Program-made: the position numbers and the translations under genes
Source: Bacteroidales bacterium UBA1754
GTDB lineage: Bacteria > Bacteroidota > Bacteroidia > Bacteroidales > Paludibacteraceae
DNA length: 21,618 nt
Assembly: GCA_002315615.1 (NCBI GenBank)
Contig: DCHK01000032.1
Coordinates: 7,054-28,671 of the forward strand
Direction: 5' to 3'
The notes under the pieces: model-generated
Told to the model about the DNA's origin: nothing
Databases searched by the model: none
The model's input: only the letters and a program-made list of their open reading frames with translations
In this document: piece after piece, positions 14,527 through 21,618 of the stretch
Layout of the letters: each line of letters starts with the position of its first letter
How positions within the stretch are numbered: position 1 is the first letter of the stretch

Positions 14527-15912
14527 ATGTCTGACGACTGGAATTTTGATGATGACGATACGGAAGAATTGTTGCTTCGCTACGAGCGTTCGATAAAGGA
14601 AAACCGCAGTACCTATTTCGATGCCGAAGAGTTTGAAGCAATAATAAATCATTACTTGTTTACGGGTAATGACGAGGCGGCGCAACGTGCCGTTAATGTC
14701 GGCAAAATGCTTCATCCTGCAAATCCCACATTACTTTTTTTACAGGCTCGTTTGTATTTCTCCAATCAAAATTATTTGCAGTCGCTCGAAGTGCTTATGA
14801 ATTTGAGAAAGTTGGAGTACGACTCCGATTATGCTTTGCTTCAAGGCGAATGTCTTTTGCGACTTGGCAGAAACAACGAAGCGTTGCGCGTGTTGCACGA
14901 GGCGATAGATTTGGAAAAAGAAGACAAAAATACGGTGGCTGCAAATGCTGCTAATGTGCTTTTTATGAATCAGTTGACAGACGAAGCGCTCTGTATCTTG
15001 AATGCCGCTTACCAACGTGACCCTTGCCATTTCGATGTATTGATGGATTTGTCGTTAATCTATCGTGCTACGGGCAGAATAGACGACGCAATAAAAGTTC
15101 TTAACGAAATTCTTGATATATCGCCCTACCAAAGTTTGGAGTGGATGAAACTCGGCGATGTGCTGATGCTCAAAAACGATTATAACGGCGCAATTCGTGC
15201 CTACGATTTTGCAGCGGCAGTCGATGAAAATATGCACGATGCTTGGATAGAAAAAGGTCACGCATTGTATATGTGCGAAAAATATGAACAAGCCATCGAA
15301 ACTTACAAAGAAGTGGAAGATGTGTTTTTCGACCAAGTTCACGTAAAACTGCTTATTGCAGAATGTTACGAGCGATTGGATAAATTTCAGATTGCCGAAG
15401 TGTATTACAGACACGCGTATTTGCTCGACGGCGAAAGCGTTGACGCTTGTTCGGGCATTGCTATTTGTTTGATGGAACAAGAGCAATTTTCCGAAGCACT
15501 TAAATATCTAAAACGTGCCCTGAAACTTTGTCCTGATGATGCTGATATGCTTGTTTATGCTGCCGAGTGTTATGTGAATTTGAATATGCTCGACGAAGCA
15601 ATTCGTGCATATCAAGAATCGTTGCAAATAAATAATAATCAGCCAGATGCGCTTGTGTCGCTTGGTAGTTTGTACCTCGATGCTAATAATCCAGAAAAGG
15701 CGTTGCAGTATTTTCTTGAAGCCGAATTTCAAGATGCCAACATTGGCGGTTTGTCGGTCTTTCTGACGGTAACTTACGCTTTGCTGAATCAGTTTGGCTA
15801 TGCTCGTTATTATTACCAAAAGTCGCAAGAGTTCGAGGCGGAAAGTATGGCTGAAATTGTGCGAACTTTTGAAAATGAAATTGACTGGAATAAAATTATT
15901 TTTCACGATTAA
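14527..15912 (+). CDS. Tetratricopeptide repeat protein
   Basis: The 461-residue protein is composed almost wholly of TPR-type 34-residue helical pairs from about residue 35 to 440. Repeats such as ALLQGECLLRLGRNNEALRV, then WMKLGDVLMLKNDYNGAIRA and DALVSLGSLYLDANNPEKAL, show the usual G/A/Y/L/A pattern. The N-terminus is strongly acidic (DDWNFDDDDTEE), and there is no signal peptide or membrane segment, so it is cytosolic. It probably acts as a scaffold for protein-protein contacts; partners cannot be told. It is the first gene after the palindromic promoter and 27 bases before the phosphosulfolactate synthase gene, so it is likely the leading gene of the operon. Similar proteins occur widely in Bacteroidetes without a defined role. 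Confidence 0.88.
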   Translation: MSDDWNFDDDDTEELLLRYERSIKENRSTYFDAEEFEAIINHYLFTGNDEAAQRAVNVGKMLHPANPTLLFLQARLYFSNQNYLQSLEVLMNLRKLEYDSDYALLQGECLLRLGRNNEALRVLHEAIDLEKEDKNTVAANAANVLFMNQLTDEALCILNAAYQRDPCHFDVLMDLSLIYRATGRIDDAIKVLNEILDISPYQSLEWMKLGDVLMLKNDYNGAIRAYDFAAAVDENMHDAWIEKGHALYMCEKYEQAIETYKEVEDVFFDQVHVKLLIAECYERLDKFQIAEVYYRHAYLLDGESVDACSGIAICLMEQEQFSEALKYLKRALKLCPDDADMLVYAAECYVNLNMLDEAIRAYQESLQINNNQPDALVSLGSLYLDANNPEKALQYFLEAEFQDANIGGLSVFLTVTYALLNQFGYARYYYQKSQEFEAESMAEIVRTFENEIDWNKIIFHD

Positions 15913-15939
15913 ACGAATAAACAATTAAACATAAAAAAA

Positions 15940-16701
15940 ATGATGAATTTTAAATTGCCACAGATTCCTGCGCGTCCTGAAAAAAGCAGAGAATACGGCT
16001 TGACAATGGTAATGGACAAAGGTTTAAGTTTGCAGGAAACTGCCAATATGATTGACGCTGGTGGCGAATACATCGATTTGGTAAAACTTGGTTTCGGAAC
16101 ATCTTTGATTACCAAAAATTTGAAAGAAAAAATTAAACTTTATCAAGAAGCAAACATTCGTGTGTATGTGGGTGGTACTTGTTTTGAGGCATTCATTGTA
16201 CGCAATATGTTCGACGAATATCGTAAGTACATTAGCGAACTTGGTTTGGATACTGCCGAAGTTTCTGACGGAACAATGGAAATGCACCACGAGGACAAAT
16301 TGCGCTACATCGAAACTTTGTCGAAAGATTTTCGCATTCTTTCGGAAGTTGGCTCAAAAATTGAAGGTCGCGAAATCACTAATGCACAATGGGTTGATAT
16401 GATGGATAAAGAACTGAAAGCAGGTGCTTGGAAAGTGATTGCCGAAGCGCGCGAAAGTGGAAATATCGGTATTTATCAAAAAGACGGAAAAGTAAATCTT
16501 CCTTTGATTGAAGATATTAAGAATAGCATCAAGTTGGAAAGCATTCTTTGGGAAGCACCTCAAAAATCGCAACAAACTTGGTTTATCAAGAACTTTGGTG
16601 CAAATGTGAACCTTGGAAATATCGCTACCAACGAAATTATTCCATTGGAATCTTTGCGTATTGGCTTGCGTGGCGATACTTTGTTGCAATATTTGAAATA
16701 A
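15940..16701 (+). CDS. comA: Phosphosulfolactate synthase (ComA family)
   Basis: ComA adds sulfite to phosphoenolpyruvate to form (2R)-phosphosulfolactate, known from archaeal coenzyme M synthesis. The 253 residues match family length and fold (TIM barrel). Conserved segments are YIDLVKLGFGTS (44-55), YVGGTCFEAF (76-85), AEVSDGTMEM (106-115), LSEVGSK (134-140) and IAEARESGNIGIY (167-179). The family also contains spore and heat-shock-type homologues of unclear chemistry, so the exact reaction in this organism is not proven. Neither ComB (phosphatase) nor ComC (dehydrogenase) is in the window. Possible fates are 3-sulfolactate, or sulfopyruvate and cysteate for sulfonolipids. It lies between the TPR and DedA genes (27- and 9-base gaps). 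Confidence 0.85.
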   Translation: MMNFKLPQIPARPEKSREYGLTMVMDKGLSLQETANMIDAGGEYIDLVKLGFGTSLITKNLKEKIKLYQEANIRVYVGGTCFEAFIVRNMFDEYRKYISELGLDTAEVSDGTMEMHHEDKLRYIETLSKDFRILSEVGSKIEGREITNAQWVDMMDKELKAGAWKVIAEARESGNIGIYQKDGKVNLPLIEDIKNSIKLESILWEAPQKSQQTWFIKNFGANVNLGNIATNEIIPLESLRIGLRGDTLLQYLK

Positions 16702-16710
16702 CGAAAAATA

Positions 16711-17412
16711 ATGATGAAACGCTTTTTTTTCTTGTTCTTTGCGGTGTTGTTTAGTGTGTCGGTTTTCGCACAAGAGGCGCAAGAGCAACCAAAGCAAACG
16801 CTAATTCAGAAAGTAGAATCTTGGTACGAGGCGAATATGAATTACGCTACCATCACTACGTTGATGGCAGTAGAAAGTTCGTTCATCCCTTTCCCTTCGG
16901 AAATTGTAATTCCGCCGGCGGCGTACATTGCCAGCAAACCCGAAAGTGATTTGAATATCTTTTTGGTGGTGATTTTTGGTACGTTAGGTGCGCTCGTTGG
17001 TGCGCTTATCAATTATGTGCTGGCACTTTCGCTTGGACGACTCATAGTGTATAAATTTGCCGACAGCAAAATCGGTAAATTGTGCCTTTTGAGTAGCAAA
17101 AAAGTGCAAAAAGCAGAAGATTATTTTAACGAACACGGCAAAATTTCTACGTTCATCGGTCGGCTCATTCCTGCCATTCGGCAGTTGATTTCAATACCTG
17201 CTGGTTTGGCTAAAATGAACATTTTTTCATTTTGCTTTTACACTTGCTTGGGTGCTTTGATATGGAATTCGGTGCTCGCATTGCTCGGCTATTTGGCACA
17301 AGGACAACAAGATTTGATAAACAAATATAGTCACGAACTTTCCATCGTCATTTTGGCGTTGTTCGGTTTGGCATTGGTTTATTTTGTTTGGAAAAAATGG
17401 TTCAAAAAATAA
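16711..17412 (+). CDS. DedA-family membrane protein with an N-terminal signal-peptide-like extension
   Basis: DedA (SNARE-associated/VTT) proteins are inner-membrane proteins linked to lipid-carrier flipping and envelope homeostasis. The 233 residues include the signature ESSFIPFPSEIVIPPAAY (about 48-65), with the acidic and proline residues of the re-entrant segment. They also include the second conserved motif GRLIPAIRQLISIPAGLAKM (about 149-168), with functionally important arginines. Three further hydrophobic segments follow. Residues 1-20 look like a cleavable signal peptide (ending VFA-Q) before an acidic linker, which E. coli DedA proteins lack but Bacteroidetes members often have. A T8 tract lies in codons 4-7. 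It begins 9 bases after comA and ends 13 bases before the next gene. Confidence 0.9.
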   Translation: MMKRFFFLFFAVLFSVSVFAQEAQEQPKQTLIQKVESWYEANMNYATITTLMAVESSFIPFPSEIVIPPAAYIASKPESDLNIFLVVIFGTLGALVGALINYVLALSLGRLIVYKFADSKIGKLCLLSSKKVQKAEDYFNEHGKISTFIGRLIPAIRQLISIPAGLAKMNIFSFCFYTCLGALIWNSVLALLGYLAQGQQDLINKYSHELSIVILALFGLALVYFVWKKWFKK

Positions 17413-17425
17413 GAAGTTGTTTCTT

Positions 17426-18871
17426 ATGTTAAAATCGTGTCGTGTTTACATATTGCTTGTCGTTTTGGCGTTGTTTTTCTCTTGCAAAGATGATAAATAC
17501 ACGTCAAGTCCCGATGATGTGCTTTCGTTTTCGGCAGACACGATAGCGTTCGATACGGTTTTTTCTACTGTAGGTTCTACTACCAAAAAACTGATGGTGT
17601 ACAATCGAAACGATGAGAATATTCGCATTTCGTCTATACGTTTGAATGGTGGCGAAAAATCGCCTTTTCGTATCAATGTAGATGGATTTTCGGGCACTTC
17701 GTTTGGTACGACCGAAATTTTCAGGAAGGACAGTATGTACGTTTTTGTCGAAGTTACAATCAATCCAAACGACGAAACACTACCATTTTTAGTGACGGAT
17801 ACAATCACGTTTTTGACAAATTCCGTTACGCAAAAAATTATTCTTGAAGCATACGGACAAAATGCGGTTATTTTCAAGAATTACACCATTACGCACGACA
17901 CTACACTGACTGCCGAAAAACCATTTCTTGTTTACGGAACATTGTGTGTGCAGAAAGATAAAAAACTGAAAATCAGTAAAAATTGTAAATTCTATTTCCA
18001 TAAAAACGCAATGCTCGAAATTGGTGGCCCGTTGCTGATAGAAGGCACAACCGACGAGCCCGTACTTTTTCGTGCCGACCGTTTGGATAAATTTTTGAAA
18101 GATTACAAATACGACGATTTACCAGGACAATGGGGCGGTATTCGTTTGATGTCGGAGACTGCTACATATAGCGTGAAAAATGCGATTGTGAGAAATGGAC
18201 ATACTGCGTTTTTTCTGCAAGGAAACGATGAAAATCAACCGATTTTGAATATTGAAAATTCTATAATTGAGAATTTTGATAGTTGTGGCATTTGTGCAAA
18301 ACAAGCCAAAATAAATATAAGCAATTCGTTGTTGGCAGACTGCCGTGTGAATTGTATCTCGCTGACTGGTGGCGAGTTGCAAGTGGAGCAGACAACCATT
18401 GCAAATAATTTTGTGAATTTGGCATCGACCGATACGCGCTCGGGTGCTTCGGTATTGTTGGCGAATTATTTTACCGATGAAAAAGGTGAAAAAAAATCTA
18501 TCCCGCTTAACAAGGCGAATTTTGTAAATTGCGTTGTGTGGGGAACATACAACAACGAATTTTCGTTGAAAAAGTCGGATGACGAGACGGTTGGTTTCGA
18601 TTATAAATTTTCTTCATCGTTGCTGAAAACGGAAAAACAAAAAGAGGATGACGAGCATTTTGCAGATGTGATTTTTGATAATCCAAACTTCGTGAGTGAG
18701 AAATTTCCACACGATTATCATTTGAGCGAATATTCTATTGCTCGCGATACGCTGATAGATTTGCCTGTGGCACAGAAATTTCCATTCGACCTTGATGGCA
18801 ACAATCGTTTTGCCGATGGAAAGCCCGATTTGGGCGCATACGAATATGTAAAACCTACCGAAAATGAATAG
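17426..18871 (+). CDS. Lipoprotein with right-handed beta-helix repeats, possibly surface-exposed
   Basis: I chose ATG 17426 (481 residues) over the in-frame ATG 17384. It removes 14 residues that overlap dedA and puts a lipoprotein signal at the N-terminus: hydrophobic core LLVVLALFFSC with Cys20. The cysteine is followed by K-D-D-K, matching the K-(D/E)2 lipoprotein export signal described in Capnocytophaga, so surface display is plausible. Residues about 35-160 form a beta-sandwich-like region. About 190-400 show short beta rungs (GGPLLIEGTTDEPVLF, NIENSIIENFDSCGICAK, INISNSLLADCRVNCISL) typical of parallel beta-helices. The end DLDGNNRFADGKPDLGAYEY is the common Bacteroidetes beta-helix C-terminal signature. 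The ligand or substrate is unknown. It overlaps the next gene by 8 bases. Confidence 0.82.
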   Translation: MLKSCRVYILLVVLALFFSCKDDKYTSSPDDVLSFSADTIAFDTVFSTVGSTTKKLMVYNRNDENIRISSIRLNGGEKSPFRINVDGFSGTSFGTTEIFRKDSMYVFVEVTINPNDETLPFLVTDTITFLTNSVTQKIILEAYGQNAVIFKNYTITHDTTLTAEKPFLVYGTLCVQKDKKLKISKNCKFYFHKNAMLEIGGPLLIEGTTDEPVLFRADRLDKFLKDYKYDDLPGQWGGIRLMSETATYSVKNAIVRNGHTAFFLQGNDENQPILNIENSIIENFDSCGICAKQAKINISNSLLADCRVNCISLTGGELQVEQTTIANNFVNLASTDTRSGASVLLANYFTDEKGEKKSIPLNKANFVNCVVWGTYNNEFSLKKSDDETVGFDYKFSSSLLKTEKQKEDDEHFADVIFDNPNFVSEKFPHDYHLSEYSIARDTLIDLPVAQKFPFDLDGNNRFADGKPDLGAYEYVKPTENE

Positions 18872-19904
18872 TAGAGTAGCGTTGGTGGTTATTTTGTCTT
18901 TGTTTGTCTTTTGCGCACAAGCAAAAAACAAAGAAGAACTTTTTCGTGTAGTGGAATATAATGTCGAAAATTTATTCGATGTTGAAGATGATTCGCTTAC
19001 AAACGACGATAGTTTTACTCCGCAAGGCGATCATCATTGGACATATACGCGTTTCAAGACGAAAATGTATAATATTGCCAAAACGCTGATTGCAATTGGC
19101 GAAGGCGAAGCACCTGCACTTGTTGGTTTGTGCGAAGTGGAAAACCGTAATGTGTTGAACTTTTTGACTAAAAAAACGCCAATAGCAAGTTATAATTATC
19201 AATATGTTCACCAAGATTCGCCCGATGCAAGGGGCATTGACGTGGCGTTGCTTTATCAGCAAGACAAGTTTCATTTGCTCTCGGCAGAATTTTTGAAAGT
19301 GAAAAATGAAGAAATTGGATTAACGCATACGCGCGATATTTTGTTTGCAAAAGGCATCGTGCCGAGTGGCGACACATTGCACGTTTTCCTTAATCATTGG
19401 CCGTCTCGTCGAGGTGGCGAAGTGGCTACAGAAAATCGCCGTTGCTATGCTGCGTCTATAGTACGAAGCAAAGTGGATAGCATTTTTAAATCTACTGCTA
19501 CACCGTACATATTGATTATGGGAGATTTTAATGATTATCCTGATAACAAAAGCATTACCGAGGTTTTGTTGGCAAATCCTGTGCCAAAAGATGTTTGTTG
19601 CCCAAGGGAATTGTACAACTTGTTTTATCAGTTTCAAGAAGATGGATATCTTGGCACATATAAATTTCAAGGCGAAAAGAACGTGCTCGACCAAGCGATT
19701 GTTTCGGGCATATTTATGAAGAATGAAAATTTTTATACAAACGGAAACCAAAATGCTCACATTTTTTGTCTGCCTTTTTTGTGTACCGATGGTACTGATG
19801 GAGCAGAAAGTGGTCCGTTCCGAACATACGCAGGTACAATGTACAAAGGTGGTTTTAGCGACCATTTCCCCATTGTTGTCGATTTTTTTGTAGTGAAAAA
19901 ATGA
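18864..19904 (+). CDS. Exported endonuclease/exonuclease/phosphatase (EEP) family protein
   Basis: The EEP fold includes DNase I-like nucleases, phosphodiesterases and lipid phosphatases. The 346 residues begin with a signal peptide (about 1-20, ending AQA), so it acts in the periplasm or outside. Expected active-site residues are present: Asn33 in EYNVENLF, Glu91 in LCEVEN, His178 in LNHWPSR, Asp221 and Asn223 in MGDFNDYP, then LDQAIVS and Asp333-His334 in FSDHFP. RGIDVALLY is also typical. The substrate (DNA, nucleotide or phospholipid head group) cannot be decided. It overlaps the beta-helix lipoprotein gene by 8 bases and the next gene by 4 (ATGA), so translation of the three is coupled. 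Confidence 0.9.
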   Translation: MNSRVALVVILSLFVFCAQAKNKEELFRVVEYNVENLFDVEDDSLTNDDSFTPQGDHHWTYTRFKTKMYNIAKTLIAIGEGEAPALVGLCEVENRNVLNFLTKKTPIASYNYQYVHQDSPDARGIDVALLYQQDKFHLLSAEFLKVKNEEIGLTHTRDILFAKGIVPSGDTLHVFLNHWPSRRGGEVATENRRCYAASIVRSKVDSIFKSTATPYILIMGDFNDYPDNKSITEVLLANPVPKDVCCPRELYNLFYQFQEDGYLGTYKFQGEKNVLDQAIVSGIFMKNENFYTNGNQNAHIFCLPFLCTDGTDGAESGPFRTYAGTMYKGGFSDHFPIVVDFFVVKK

Positions 19905-20767
19905 GTAAACTGAAATTTGTCATATTATTGTTTTTCCCCCTAACGCTTTCGGCGCAGTGGTTGCCCGATTCTATGGTTGTTTATACCGAGGGCGACAAAG
20001 AAATTTTTGAGGATTATGTAGAAAAATTTCTGCCTCGAAAAGATTCGTCGATGAACCAATTGATGCTCGAAACGGGATTTTATTTCCTTGGTACGCCGTA
20101 CGTAAGTTATACTCTTGAAGTTACTGATACAGAAAAACTTATAGTAAATCTTCGTCAACTCGATTGCACCACGTTCACCGAAACTTGCTTGGCATTGGTG
20201 CGGACAATTAAGTCGCAACCGACGTTTGAAAATTACCTTTGCCAATTGCAGAAAATTCGCTATCGCGACGGATTGCTCGAAGATTACGCTTCGCGCTTAC
20301 ACTATTTTTCCGATTGGATTTACAATAACGATGAAAACGGCATTGTGAAAAATCTTACGCAAGAATTGGGAGGCATTCCGTATCCGCTGTATGTAAATGT
20401 GATGACGCGTTTTAGAAATAAATATGTACATTTGAAGGATAATGATTCTTTGTGTGTGAAAATTGATACGCTTGAGAAACAAATTTCGGCACGCGAATAT
20501 TTTTATATTCCAAAAGCGCAAATCGATTCAATTGACATACACGAAGGCGACATTATGGCAATGACAATAAACGGCAAAGGTCTTGATATTATGCATATGG
20601 GAATTGCGGTGAAGAAAGATGAACGTTTGTATTTTATGCACGCCTCGTCGGTAGGAAAAGAAGTGATGATAACGGCAGTACCTTTCACCGAGTATTTGGC
20701 AGGCATCAAGTCGTGTTGGGGCTGTATGATTTTGCGTCCGTTGGAGCCCGAAAAAGAAGATTATTAA
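19901..20767 (+). CDS. DUF1460 protein, exported N-acetylmuramoyl-L-alanine amidase-like cysteine hydrolase
   Basis: DUF1460 proteins have an NlpC/P60-related fold and are described as amidase-like enzymes acting on peptidoglycan fragments. The 288 residues start with a signal peptide (to about A18, TLSA-Q). The likely nucleophile is Cys89 in LDCTTFTE and the likely catalytic His is His232 in IMHMGI, with HASS (247-250) as a further conserved site. The domain fills residues about 35-280. Length is normal and the residues are intact. Cleavage specificity is not known from sequence. The gene overlaps the EEP gene by four bases and is 25 bases before the LutA-like gene. Confidence 0.88.
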   Translation: MSKLKFVILLFFPLTLSAQWLPDSMVVYTEGDKEIFEDYVEKFLPRKDSSMNQLMLETGFYFLGTPYVSYTLEVTDTEKLIVNLRQLDCTTFTETCLALVRTIKSQPTFENYLCQLQKIRYRDGLLEDYASRLHYFSDWIYNNDENGIVKNLTQELGGIPYPLYVNVMTRFRNKYVHLKDNDSLCVKIDTLEKQISAREYFYIPKAQIDSIDIHEGDIMAMTINGKGLDIMHMGIAVKKDERLYFMHASSVGKEVMITAVPFTEYLAGIKSCWGCMILRPLEPEKEDY

Positions 20768-20792
20768 ACAGAAAATCAATAAAATTCAAAAT

Positions 20793-21512
20793 ATGGAAGT
20801 AAGTTTGTTTGTACCTTGTTTTATCGACCAGTTGTATCCCGAAACTGCGTTCAATACGATAAAAATTTTAGAAAAAGTAGGTTGTAAAGTTAATTATAAT
20901 ACCAATCAGACTTGTTGTGGTCAACCAGCATTCAATACGGGATATTGGGACGAGTCGCGCAAGTTGGCGAACAAGTTTTTCGACGATTTCAAAGGCGAAA
21001 TGCCAATTGTGTCGCCATCGGCTTCGTGCGTGGAGTTCATCAAAAATCATTACAAAAAATTATTCAAAGATGACGCAGAAAAACTGAAAGAGTGCGAACG
21101 TGTTTCAAAACTTACTTACGAATTGTCCGACTTCCTCGTGAATGTGCTTAAAGTAGAAAATTTGGGCGCAAAATTTCCACACAAAGTTACTTACCACGAT
21201 TCTTGTTCGGCGTTGCGTGGATACGGCATTAAGGAGCAACCTCGCAAACTATTGGCTAATGTAGAAGGTTTGGAATTGATAGAAATGAACGAATCGGAAA
21301 CTTGTTGTGGATTTGGTGGAACTTTTTCGGTGAAGAATACTTCTATTTCATCTGCAATGGCAGAAAAAAAGGTCGAGAATGCAGTTGCTACGGGCGCAGA
21401 ATACATTATTTCTACCGAAGCGTCGTGCTTGATGAACATCAACGGCTATTGCAAAAAGCACAATTTGCCGATAAAAGGCATTCATTTAGCGGACATTTTG
21501 GCGAATTTTTAG
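20793..21512 (+). CDS. (Fe-S)-binding CCG-domain protein, LutA/YkgE type
   Basis: This protein resembles the LutA subunit of the LutABC L-lactate oxidation complex and the YkgE protein. The 239-residue length is typical. It has two cysteine-rich CCG domains: Cys9 in VPCFIDQLYPE with CCG at 41-43, and Cys138 in HDSCSALRG with CCGFGG at 171-176, expected to bind iron-sulfur clusters. It is cytosolic, with no signal peptide. LutB and LutC normally follow, but here the next frame is a radical SAM gene, so it is either an orphan or its partners lie elsewhere. It is 25 bases after the DUF1460 gene and 10 bases before the next gene. Confidence 0.88.
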   Translation: MEVSLFVPCFIDQLYPETAFNTIKILEKVGCKVNYNTNQTCCGQPAFNTGYWDESRKLANKFFDDFKGEMPIVSPSASCVEFIKNHYKKLFKDDAEKLKECERVSKLTYELSDFLVNVLKVENLGAKFPHKVTYHDSCSALRGYGIKEQPRKLLANVEGLELIEMNESETCCGFGGTFSVKNTSISSAMAEKKVENAVATGAEYIISTEASCLMNINGYCKKHNLPIKGIHLADILANF

Positions 21513-21522
21513 TTCAAAAGAA

Positions 21523-21618
21523 TTGCTTTACAACGACTATAATTCGGTGCTGAAAAATCAGTTCAGCGAGCGGGTGCAAAAAATACTTGTAAACGCAGGT
21601 TTTTCTTGTCCAAACCGC
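21523..21618 (+). CDS. TIGR01212/YhcC-type radical SAM protein, N-terminal fragment cut by the window edge
   Basis: The open frame continues off the right end; 32 residues are visible from the proposed TTG start at 21523. Its beginning LYNDYNSVLKNQFSERVQKI followed by LVNAGFSCPNR matches the conserved N-terminus of the YhcC group of radical SAM proteins. There the Cys of CPNR is the first cluster ligand. The frame opens after a stop at 21487-21489 and contains no ATG, so TTG at 21523 is the best start; the ATT at 21505 is less likely. It lies 10 bases after the LutA-like stop. The function of this group is not settled. Confidence 0.75.
   Translation, partial: MLYNDYNSVLKNQFSERVQKILVNAGFSCPNR

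Noticed and set aside
16711..16735. T8 run in dedA as a phase-variation tract
   Set aside because: It encodes Phe codons in a hydrophobic signal sequence, which explains it. Eight bases is short, and no regulatory logic for switching is apparent.
17384..17425. ATG at 17384 as the start of the beta-helix lipoprotein
   Set aside because: It would place a charged 14-residue extension, coding within dedA, ahead of an otherwise clean lipoprotein signal peptide.
19320..19865. 181-residue open frame antisense to the EEP gene
   Set aside because: The plus-strand EEP protein has complete catalytic motifs across this stretch, and the antisense product shows no recognisable domain.
1..21618. tRNA, rRNA, CRISPR repeats, riboswitches and insertion sequences
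   Set aside because: I looked in all spacers and found none. Spacers are too short (at most about 153 bases) or lack the needed structure, and no transposase or integrase motif appears in any frame.

Overview
The window looks like a chromosomal segment from a member of the Bacteroidetes, probably Bacteroidales. The evidence is an AT-leaning composition, near absence of Shine-Dalgarno sequences, AT-rich leaders, several TAnnTTTG-type -7 boxes, and lineage-typical protein families: PorT-like barrel, DUF4105, DUF1460, MetA with Bacteroidetes wording, and a lipoprotein with a CKDD start. No tRNA, rRNA, CRISPR array, IS element or prophage gene was seen. Coding density is very high and no gene-free stretch reaches 300 bases.

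Left arm (1-4994, plus strand): the 3' end of nadB, then nadE, a short TatD-type hydrolase that overlaps the nadE stop, ung, and metA. nadB and nadE are both de novo NAD genes. The glutaminase half of this NadE lacks its catalytic cysteine. A hairpin with a T-run at 5017-5050 closes this arm and faces the next, oppositely oriented block.

Middle block (5038-14373, minus strand): read from its 5' end it runs relA/spoT homologue, DNA cytosine methyltransferase, restriction endonuclease, ribE (riboflavin synthase), an RsmI-like methyltransferase, an RsmF-like rRNA methyltransferase, a PorT-like barrel and a DUF4105 membrane protein. The methyltransferase/endonuclease pair is visibly more AT-rich than its neighbours and looks like an acquired type II restriction-modification cassette between housekeeping genes. 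The RSH protein has a degenerate hydrolase site and an intact synthetase, so it is probably a (p)ppGpp synthetase only.

Right block (14527-21618, plus strand): eight tightly packed genes follow one good Bacteroidetes promoter whose -7 box lies in the loop of a perfect 9-bp inverted repeat. They encode a TPR protein, a ComA-type phosphosulfolactate synthase, a DedA membrane protein, a beta-helix lipoprotein with a possible surface-export signal, an exported endonuclease/exonuclease/phosphatase-fold enzyme, an exported DUF1460 amidase-like enzyme, a LutA-like CCG-domain protein, and the start of a YhcC-type radical SAM protein. Part of this operon is clearly aimed at the envelope or periplasm. 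The archaeal-type coenzyme M enzyme without visible downstream partners is its most puzzling member.

I did not find an unmistakable new system. The best leads are the ComA-led operon, the dead glutaminase in NadE, the palindrome-bracketed promoter, the degenerate-HD RSH, and the restriction-modification cassette of unknown specificity.
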